Positions 58,033 through 64,000 of a stretch of 64,000 bases of DNA are shown here, in pieces; positions within the stretch are counted from its first letter, which is position 1, and every line of letters starts with the position of its first letter. The position numbers and the translations under genes were made by a program. This stretch comes from Pseudoxanthomonas broegbernensis (GTDB lineage Bacteria; Pseudomonadota; Gammaproteobacteria; Xanthomonadales; Xanthomonadaceae): contig NZ_JACHGU010000001.1 of assembly GCF_014202435.1 (NCBI RefSeq), forward strand, positions 372,001 to 436,000, given 5' to 3'. The notes beneath the pieces are model-generated. The model saw only the letters and a program-made list of their open reading frames with translations, was not told the origin of the DNA and made no database searches.

Positions 58033-58844
58033 ACGTCCACAGGCCAGCGACGAGCGCGACGCCGGTGCTGTGGTCGGCCCTGGGCCTGCTGGCGTTGCTG
58101 GCGGCCTGGCACCTGGCCGCGCTGCGGCTGGGGCCGCTGCTGATGGCCACGCCGGCGCAGACGGTGCAGGCGCTGGCAGCGCTGCTCGCCGGGGAAGGCT
58201 TTCGCCACCACGCCGCGGTCAGCCTGCTGCGGGTGGTGGCCGGGGTCGGGCTGGCCATCGTCATCGGCCTGGTGCTGGGCCTGCTGGCCGGCCGCCATGC
58301 GCGCCTGCGCGCGCTGCTGGAACCGCTGCGCTGGGTGCTGATGGCGGTGCCGGGCGTGATCGTGGTGGTGCTGGCGATGCTGTGGTTCGGCCTGGGCACG
58401 GCGATGGTGGTGTTCATGACCGTGGCGCTGGTGGCGCCGGGGGTGTACGTGAACACGCTCAAGGGCCTGCTGCTGGTGGACCCGGCGCTGGTGGAGATGG
58501 CCCGGGTCTACCGCTTCGGGCGCCTGCGCCGGCTGCGCCACGTGGTGTTGCCCGCGTTGACCGCGCCCTTGTGCGCGGCCCTGTTGATCGCCACGTGCAG
58601 CGGCGTGCGGCTGGTGGTGATGGCCGAGGTGCTGGGCGCGGTGGACGGCGCCGGCTACGCCCTGGCCAACGCCCGCGGCACCTTCGACAGTGCCGGACTC
58701 TACGCCTGGGCCGTGCTGGTGCTGGGCCTGGTGGCGGTGCTGGAACTGGGGCTGCTGCAACCGCTGCAGCGGCACCTGACGCGCTGGCGGCAGGACGCCG
58801 CACCGGCGCTGGCCGCACTCGCGCGAGGACGCGCCGATGCTTGA
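58029..58844 (+). CDS. ABC transporter permease (NitT/TauT type)
   Basis: 271 residues with six membrane helices. The binding-protein-dependent transport domain shows the EMARVYRFGRLRRLRHVVLPALTAPL coupling-helix region (EAA-type loop, family EAA---G motif). The N-terminal AALRLGPLLMATPAQTVQALAAL and LLRVVAGVGLAIVIGLVLGL are typical of SsuC/TauC permeases. It overlaps the binding protein by 4 bases and the ATPase by 8. Confidence 0.92.
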   Translation: MNVHRPATSATPVLWSALGLLALLAAWHLAALRLGPLLMATPAQTVQALAALLAGEGFRHHAAVSLLRVVAGVGLAIVIGLVLGLLAGRHARLRALLEPLRWVLMAVPGVIVVVLAMLWFGLGTAMVVFMTVALVAPGVYVNTLKGLLLVDPALVEMARVYRFGRLRRLRHVVLPALTAPLCAALLIATCSGVRLVVMAEVLGAVDGAGYALANARGTFDSAGLYAWAVLVLGLVAVLELGLLQPLQRHLTRWRQDAAPALAALARGRADA

Positions 58845-59583
58845 ACTGGACGGCATCGCGCTGGACCTGGGCGGCCGCCGCGTGCTTGCCGGTTTCGCCC
58901 TGCGCCTGGCGCGCGGCGAGCGGCTGGGGCTGGTCGGTCCCAGCGGCGCGGGCAAGAGCAGCGTGCTCAAGCTCGCCGCCGGCCTGCTGGTCCCTGGCGC
59001 CGGCAGGGTCCGCAATGGCTTCGCCCGCCCCTGCCTGGTGTTCCAGGAGCCGCGGCTGCTGCCGTGGCGCAGCGTGCGCGAGAACCTGGTCATTCCCCTG
59101 CGCGCGGCCGGGCGCACCCGGGACGACGCGCGCTCCGTCGCCGAAACCTGGCTGGCCCGGGTCGGCCAGGCGGGCGAGGCGGGCGCCTGGCCGCGCCAGT
59201 TGTCCGGTGGCATGGCCCAGCGCGTGGCCCTGGCACGGGCATTCGCGCTGGAGCCGGACCTGCTGCTGCTGGACGAGCCCTTCGGCGCGCTGGATCCCGA
59301 GCTGCGCCGCACCCTGGGCGCGCTGTGCGACGCGGAACTGGCGCGCACCGGCGCGGCGCTGGTGTGCGTGAGCCACCACCCGCAGGAACTGGGCGAGCGG
59401 GTCGACCGCTGCATCCGCCTGGAAGGCGGCCGCGCCTGGCCGCATGCCCTGCCCGGGCACGCACCTCGCGCGCCCGGCCGCGCGCCAGCCCTCCCTGGAC
59501 ATCCTTCTTCCGCGCCGGCCCATGCCCGCGCGCCCGGACTTCTCCCGCCAGCCGCGTCCCCGACGCAAGCGAGCCCGCCATGA
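58837..59583 (+). CDS. ABC transporter ATPase (NitT/TauT type)
   Basis: 248 residues. Walker [11 protein letters not shown]-loop VFQEPRLLPW, signature LSGGMAQRVALARA, Walker B LLLLDEPFGALD and H-loop SHHPQE are all intact. The last ~45 residues are a Pro/Ala-rich tail. Powers the permease encoded upstream; related to SsuB/TauB. The stop overlaps the next ATG (ATGA). Confidence 0.95.
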   Translation: MLELDGIALDLGGRRVLAGFALRLARGERLGLVGPSGAGKSSVLKLAAGLLVPGAGRVRNGFARPCLVFQEPRLLPWRSVRENLVIPLRAAGRTRDDARSVAETWLARVGQAGEAGAWPRQLSGGMAQRVALARAFALEPDLLLLDEPFGALDPELRRTLGALCDAELARTGAALVCVSHHPQELGERVDRCIRLEGGRAWPHALPGHAPRAPGRAPALPGHPSSAPAHARAPGLLPPAASPTQASPP

Positions 59584-60023
59584 GCCACTACGCCGTGTTG
59601 TTGATCCTGCACCTGTTCGCCGCGCTGATGTTCGTCGGTACGGTGTTCTTCGAGGTGTTGATCCTGGAAAGCGTGCGCAGGCACGTGCCGCGCAACGTGA
59701 TGCTGCAGATGGAGACCGGCATCGGCAATCGCGCGCGGCAACTGATGCCGTGGGTGCTGGCGGTGCTGTACGGCAGCGGCATGGGCATGGCCTGGCGCTA
59801 CCGCACGCTGCTGGCGCACCCGCTGGAGAGCAGCTTCGGCCTGCTGCTGACGATCAAGATCGTGCTGGCGCTGAGCGTGTTCGGCCACTTCCTCTACGCG
59901 ATGTCGCTGCGCCGCCGGCGCCGGCTGGCATCGACCGCATTCAAGCGCATCCACCTGAGCGTGTTCTGCCACATGGTCGGCATCGTGTTGCTGGCCAAGC
60001 TCATGTTCCACCTGGGGTGGTGA
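59580..60023 (+). CDS. Four-helix CopD-like membrane protein
   Basis: 147 residues with four predicted helices (about 4-27, 54-72, 85-108, 125-144). His residues lie at or near helix ends: H3, H11, H35, H80, H103, H125, H131, H144. The pattern resembles CopD/HemJ-like bundles, which bind copper or heme, and similar proteins are annotated as CopD family. Whether it binds metal or heme is inference. Its position inside a receptor/transporter/globin operon suggests it handles the imported cargo or its redox state. Confidence 0.7.
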   Translation: MSHYAVLLILHLFAALMFVGTVFFEVLILESVRRHVPRNVMLQMETGIGNRARQLMPWVLAVLYGSGMGMAWRYRTLLAHPLESSFGLLLTIKIVLALSVFGHFLYAMSLRRRRRLASTAFKRIHLSVFCHMVGIVLLAKLMFHLGW

Positions 60024-60055
60024 GCGCTTCCGCTTCCTTCGCCGAGAACCTCCAC

Positions 60056-62182
60056 ATGACCTCCCCCCGCCCCCATCTTTCACTGCTCGTCCCGGCCATC
60101 GCCGTTGCGCTGGCCTGCGTGCCGGCTTCGGCCTTCGCGGCCGACGCCCGCGAGCCGGTCGACCTGGACCGCATCGACGTGCTCGGCCGCAGCGGCGATA
60201 CCCCGGTCGCGCCGACCGTGGCCGACGAGCGCGAGCGCCTGGCCCGCGTGCCCGGCGGCACCAACCTGGTCGACCTGCGCAACGCCGGCCGCCAGGCCAC
60301 CCTGCGCGATGCCCTGGAGCACCAGCCCGGCATCGTCCTGCAGGAGTTCTTCGGCGGCATCGACCAGCCGCGCCTGAACATCCGCGGCTCCGGCATCCAG
60401 AGCAATCCGGTCAACCGGGGCGTGCTGCTGCTGCAGGACGGGCTGCCGCTGAACGAGGCCGACGGCTCGTTCGTGATCGGCCTGCTGGAACAGCGCAACG
60501 CCGCCTTCATCAGCGCCCGCCGCGGCGCCAACGCGCTCAGCCCCGGCGCCACTGCCCTGGGCGGCGAGATCGACTTCTACAGCCTCAACGGCGCCGACGA
60601 GCGCGGCCGCCTGCGCCTGGAGGGCGGCAGCGACGGCCGCCGCGGCGGACAACTGGCCTGGGGCGTTTCCGGCCCGCGCGCCGACGGCTGGATCGGCGCC
60701 AGCCACGATGCGTACGACGGCTACCGGCGCCACGCCGACGGCGAGCGCGATTCGGTCCACGTCAACACCGGCTGGCGCGCGGGCGAGACCTTCAGCAACC
60801 GCACCTGGCTGTCGTGGACCGACCTGTTCTTCCACATCCCCAACGTGGTGCCCAAGGCGCGCATCCACAGCGACCCGCGCGGGGTGATGGGCGACGGCGA
60901 CACGCCGCAGGACAATCTGTTGAACGTCTATCGCCGCGACCCGCTGCGCGACACCCGGCACTGGCGCGTGGCCAACGCCTCGCAATGGGGCGGCGAGCGG
61001 CTGCGGCAGTCGCTGGGCCTGTGGTGGCAGCACACCGACGACCTGTTCAAGAACCCGACCACCCACAACGTCAGCGACACCGATACCTGGGGCGCGCAGT
61101 ACCAGGCGGCCGGCGAGCGCGGCGACCTGGACTACCGGCTCGGCGGCGCCTACACCGCCGGCGACACCGCGCGCGACTTCTACGCCAACAGTCCGGCCGA
61201 CGGCACCCGGCTGCAGCGCTTCGGCCACTACGGCCTGGACGCGGCCAGCCTGGACCTGCAGGCCGCGCTGGGCTGGCGCACCGGCGAGCACTGGCGCCTG
61301 CTGGCCGAGGCCAAGTGGAGCCGGGTCGAGCGCGATGCCGCCGACCTGGCCCGCGGCGGCGGCCTGGAGCAGCGCTACGCCCATGCCAGCCCGCGGGTGG
61401 GGGCGATCTGGCAGCCGCGCCCGGGCCTGCGCCTGTTCGCCAACCTCAGCCGCAGCAACGAGGTGCCGACCTGGTGGGAGATCGTCAGCGCCGAGGTGCC
61501 GCCGGCCAGCCCGGCCGGCGCGCAGGCGCAACTGCTGCGCCTGCGCGTGCAGGCCGCCGACACCCTCGAGATCGGCGGCAGCGGCCGCTTCGGCGGCGCC
61601 GAGCGCGGCGCGGACTGGTCGCTGGCGGTGTACCGCAGCGCGGTCGACGACGAGCTGATGTCGATGGTGGACGCGTTCGGCAACCGCGTGGGCACCTACA
61701 ACTACACCGCCGGTACCACCCACCAGGGGGTCGAGGCCGGCCTGGACGGCCGCTTCCCCGCCGTCGGCGGCGGCGTGCTGGAATACCGGCTGGCCTGGAC
61801 CTGGAGCGACTTCACCTTCGACGACGGCCAGTTCGCCGGCAACCGCATCGCCGGCGTACCCAGGCACCTGGTCAGCGCCGAGCTGGCATGGCGCAGCGGC
61901 GGCTGGCGCATCGGTCCCAACGTGCGCTGGCTGCCCGGCGACACCCCGACCGACCACGCCAACACCCGCGACATCTACCAGGACGGCTACGCGCTGCTCG
62001 GCGCCAGGCTCGACTACACCGCCGCCGATGGACGCTGGACGGTGTTCGTGCATGCCGACAACCTCACCGACCGCCGCTACGCCAGCAGCTACGTGATCCG
62101 CAACCAGGGCACGCTGGCGCAGCCCGGTTTCCTGCAGGGCGTGGGCCGCAACGCTACGCTCGGCCTGACCTGGAGGTTCTGA
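60056..62182 (+). CDS. TonB-dependent outer-membrane receptor
   Basis: 708 residues. Signal peptide (LVPAIAVALACVPASAFA), a TonB-box-like LDRIDVLG just after the leader, a plug domain (LRDALEHQPGIVLQEFFGGIDQPRLNIRGSG) and a 22-strand barrel ending in TLGLTWRF with the C-terminal Phe of outer-membrane proteins. RYASSYVIRNQG near the end is the usual receptor C-terminal region. It imports an unknown ligand with proton-motive force via TonB. A GTG at 60020 could extend the N-terminus. Confidence 0.94.
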   Translation: MTSPRPHLSLLVPAIAVALACVPASAFAADAREPVDLDRIDVLGRSGDTPVAPTVADERERLARVPGGTNLVDLRNAGRQATLRDALEHQPGIVLQEFFGGIDQPRLNIRGSGIQSNPVNRGVLLLQDGLPLNEADGSFVIGLLEQRNAAFISARRGANALSPGATALGGEIDFYSLNGADERGRLRLEGGSDGRRGGQLAWGVSGPRADGWIGASHDAYDGYRRHADGERDSVHVNTGWRAGETFSNRTWLSWTDLFFHIPNVVPKARIHSDPRGVMGDGDTPQDNLLNVYRRDPLRDTRHWRVANASQWGGERLRQSLGLWWQHTDDLFKNPTTHNVSDTDTWGAQYQAAGERGDLDYRLGGAYTAGDTARDFYANSPADGTRLQRFGHYGLDAASLDLQAALGWRTGEHWRLLAEAKWSRVERDAADLARGGGLEQRYAHASPRVGAIWQPRPGLRLFANLSRSNEVPTWWEIVSAEVPPASPAGAQAQLLRLRVQAADTLEIGGSGRFGGAERGADWSLAVYRSAVDDELMSMVDAFGNRVGTYNYTAGTTHQGVEAGLDGRFPAVGGGVLEYRLAWTWSDFTFDDGQFAGNRIAGVPRHLVSAELAWRSGGWRIGPNVRWLPGDTPTDHANTRDIYQDGYALLGARLDYTAADGRWTVFVHADNLTDRRYASSYVIRNQGTLAQPGFLQGVGRNATLGLTWRF

Positions 62183-62184
62183 CC

Positions 62185-62625
62185 ATGCACGCCCCTTCGC
62201 CATCCCCCGATCCCGGTGCCTGCTGCAGCGAGGAGGACGTGGTCGCCCTGGTGCACCGCTTCTACGCGCGGGTGCGCCTGGACCCCGACCTGGGCCCGGT
62301 GTTCGAGCGCCACGTCGCGGACTGGCCGGCGCACCTGGCGCACCTGGTGGATTTCTGGTCGGCGTTGCTGCGCGGCACCCGCCGCTTCAGCGGTGCGCCG
62401 ATGCCCCGGCACATGGCGCTGCCGGGGCTGAACGCCGCGCTGTTCCGGCGCTGGCTGGAGCTGTTCGCGCAGACCACCGCCGAGCTGGGCAATCCGGCGA
62501 TGCAGTCCGAGGCCGATACCCGCGCGCGGATGATCGCCGAGCGCTTCTGGCAGCAGTACCAGGTCGCCGGCCACGACGTCCTTCACCATTGCCCCGTTTC
62601 ATCGCCCACCGGAGAGACGCCATGA
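62185..62625 (+). CDS. Group III truncated hemoglobin
   Basis: 146 residues; GGAGG (62172-62176) lies 8 bases before the ATG. The trHb group III pattern is present: Y27 as the B10 Tyr in HRFYARVRLDPDLGPVFE, a distal His (H50 or H53), the proximal His H76 in PMPRHMALP, and W90 as G8 Trp in FRRWLELFAQT. Such globins (Campylobacter Ctb) bind O2 and NO tightly and are linked to nitrosative or microaerobic stress. An Asp/Pro N-terminal extension and a Ser/Pro tail flank the core. It overlaps the cupin gene (ATGA). Confidence 0.9.
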   Translation: MHAPSPSPDPGACCSEEDVVALVHRFYARVRLDPDLGPVFERHVADWPAHLAHLVDFWSALLRGTRRFSGAPMPRHMALPGLNAALFRRWLELFAQTTAELGNPAMQSEADTRARMIAERFWQQYQVAGHDVLHHCPVSSPTGETP

Positions 62626-63047
62626 ACCGCATCCGCTTCCCCGCGATCCTGCCGCTGGCGCTGCTGGCCGCCCTGGCCGCCACCGCCACCAGCACCGCCA
62701 CCGCGCTGGACGCCGGGGCGGACGCGCCCGTGCCGCCGCGGTTGTCCACGCTGGCCGGTGCGCCCGACCCGGCCACCGCTCAGGCGCGCACCACCACCCA
62801 GGTGGGCCGCTACGGCCAGGCCCGGGTGATGCAGTTGCAACTCAAGGCGGGCACGCGGATGCCGGCCCATGCCGCGCCGGAGCGGGTGCTGGTGGTGGTG
62901 CTCGCCGGCCAGGGACGCTTCGAGTTCGACGATGGCCCGGTGCCGGTGCGCGCGCGCCAGGTGCTGCACCTGGCGCCGGGCGAGAACCACGGCGTGAGCG
63001 CGGACACCGACCTGGACCTGCTGCTGGTGCGCATGGCCGAGCACTAG
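62622..63047 (+). CDS. Secreted small cupin protein
   Basis: 141 residues with a signal peptide ([20 protein letters not shown]). One cupin barrel with His83 (MPAHAAPE), Glu87 and His123 (GENHGV) as possible metal ligands. It should act in the periplasm. Last gene of the transporter-globin operon, whose role is unknown. A GC-rich imperfect hairpin lies downstream (about 63101-63129). Confidence 0.8.
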   Translation: MNRIRFPAILPLALLAALAATATSTATALDAGADAPVPPRLSTLAGAPDPATAQARTTTQVGRYGQARVMQLQLKAGTRMPAHAAPERVLVVVLAGQGRFEFDDGPVPVRARQVLHLAPGENHGVSADTDLDLLLVRMAEH

Positions 63048-63214
63048 GAGGCACGGCCGCCTGCCCCGACGATCGCGGGACCGGGCATCCTGCCCGCCCG
63101 CCCGCCTCCGCACCGCGGGATGCGGGCGGTATCGCGCCCGTCCGCCTTGCGCCATCGTGGGTCGCCCGTGAAGCGGCGACGCGGCGCACGCGGAATCCGC
63201 CGCCATAGCCCGGA

Positions 63215-64000
63215 TCAGATCGGTGCCGGCCCCAGCTTCATCGACAGGTCGATGGCGCGCACGTGCTTGGTCAGGCCGCCGATGGAGATGCAATCCACGC
63301 CGTCCTGCGCGATCGCGCGCAGGCCGTCCAGGCCGACCCCGCCGGAGACCTCCAGCGGGATGCGCCCGTCGAACGGCGCCGTACGGGCGATGCGCACCGC
63401 CTCGCGGCGCATGTCCGCGGTGAAGTCGTCGATCAGCACGCGGTCGCAGCCAGCGGCCAGCGCCTCGCGCAACTGTTCCAGCGTCTCCACTTCCACGATC
63501 AGCGGCAGGGCCGGCTGTGCCTGGCGCGCCCGCGCGATCGCCGCGCCCACGGAGCCGGCGACGCGGACGTGGTTCTCCTTCAGCATCACCGCGTCGTACA
63601 GGCCGATGCGGTGGTTCGCCCCGCCGCCGGCGCGCACCGCGTACTTCTGCGCCTGGCGCAGGCCCGGCAGGGTCTTGCGCGTGTCCAGGATGGCCGTGCC
63701 GGTGCCGCGCACGGCATCGACGTGGGCGGCGGTGGTGGTGGCCGTGCCGCACAGCGTCTGCATGAAGTTCAAGGCGGTGCGCTCGGCGCTGACCAGCGTG
63801 CGGCTGCGGCCTTCCAGCAGCGCCAGCACGGTGCCGGCGGCCACGCGCTGGCCTTCGGCGACGCGCCAGTCGATCCGCACCTGCGGGTCCAGCGCGCGGT
63901 GGCAGGCGTCGAACCACGGGCGCCCGGCGATCACCGCGTCTTCCTTGCACAGCAGGTAGGCGCGTTCGGGCACGTCGGGCAGCAAGGCAGCGGTGACGTC
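63215..64000 (-). CDS. nadC: Nicotinate-nucleotide pyrophosphorylase (quinolinate phosphoribosyltransferase), 3' part
   Basis: The frame is open to the window edge, with 261 residues visible of about 290. The visible end of the window reads DVTAALLPD, the start-region signature GD-x-T-A-L-L-P. TALNFMQTLCGTATTT, ILDTRKTLPGLRQAQKYAVRAGGG, HRIGLYDAVMLKENH and LEVSGGVGLDGLRAIAQDGVDCISIGGLTKH are all typical. It makes nicotinate mononucleotide from quinolinate and phosphoribosyl pyrophosphate. The TTG at 63985 is not the true start. Confidence 0.97.
   Translation of the reverse strand, partial: DVTAALLPDVPERAYLLCKEDAVIAGRPWFDACHRALDPQVRIDWRVAEGQRVAAGTVLALLEGRSRTLVSAERTALNFMQTLCGTATTTAAHVDAVRGTGTAILDTRKTLPGLRQAQKYAVRAGGGANHRIGLYDAVMLKENHVRVAGSVGAAIARARQAQPALPLIVEVETLEQLREALAAGCDRVLIDDFTADMRREAVRIARTAPFDGRIPLEVSGGVGLDGLRAIAQDGVDCISIGGLTKHVRAIDLSMKLGPAPI

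Overview
The window is very GC-rich chromosomal DNA, densely packed with genes, and most likely comes from a member of the Xanthomonadaceae/Lysobacteraceae (Lysobacter, Luteimonas, Pseudoxanthomonas or Xanthomonas type). The strongest clues are a fused aspartokinase/diaminopimelate decarboxylase, the MurL-MurD2 route to muramoyl-dipeptide, and the petABC-sspA-sspB order. I saw no rRNA, tRNA, CRISPR array, prophage, IS element or integration site. The window starts inside a cation-transporter gene and ends inside nadC.

Layout. 1-8.9 kb: partial CDF-type transporter, gcvT and gcvH, a long intergenic region leading to an AlgP-like Lys/Ala-repeat protein, a secreted beta-lactamase-fold hydrolase, then lemA, an M48 protease with a TerB-like tail and a polytopic transporter. 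9-15.1 kb: fatty-acid oxidation (alpha/beta hydrolase and fadE) divergent from a TetR gene across a region with inverted repeats, then pepQ. 15.4-23.5 kb: PilZ and DUF1631 genes, hemW-rdgB-rph, the divergent yicC-gmk, and phzF. 23.9-31.5 kb: lysAC, murL-murD2, a dienelactone hydrolase and ispB. 31.7-35.8 kb: ssb and rmlBACD. 36-44 kb: OPT peptide transporter, S9 peptidase, DUF819 membrane protein, cstA and its small partner.

44-51.4 kb (minus strand): miaB-phoH-ybeY-(unknown)-corC, followed by a Lnb-type (DUF4105) membrane protein in the position where E. coli has lnt, and then corA. 51.5-56.5 kb: a frameshifted lytic transglycosylase, cytochrome bc1 (petABC), sspA and sspB. 57-63 kb: a tightly overlapping seven-gene set (lipoprotein substrate-binding protein, permease, ATPase, four-helix CopD-like membrane protein, TonB-dependent receptor, group III truncated hemoglobin, secreted cupin) preceded by a CRP/FNR-like palindrome. 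I consider this the best candidate for an undescribed system. Then nadC.

Genes are mostly joined by ATGA overlaps, so local operons are clear. Recognisable -10 boxes mostly read TA(A/C/T)ACT or TAGAAT with weak -35 boxes. A dispersed intergenic repeat with core AGGAGCCGGCTTCGGTCGG occurs at six loci.
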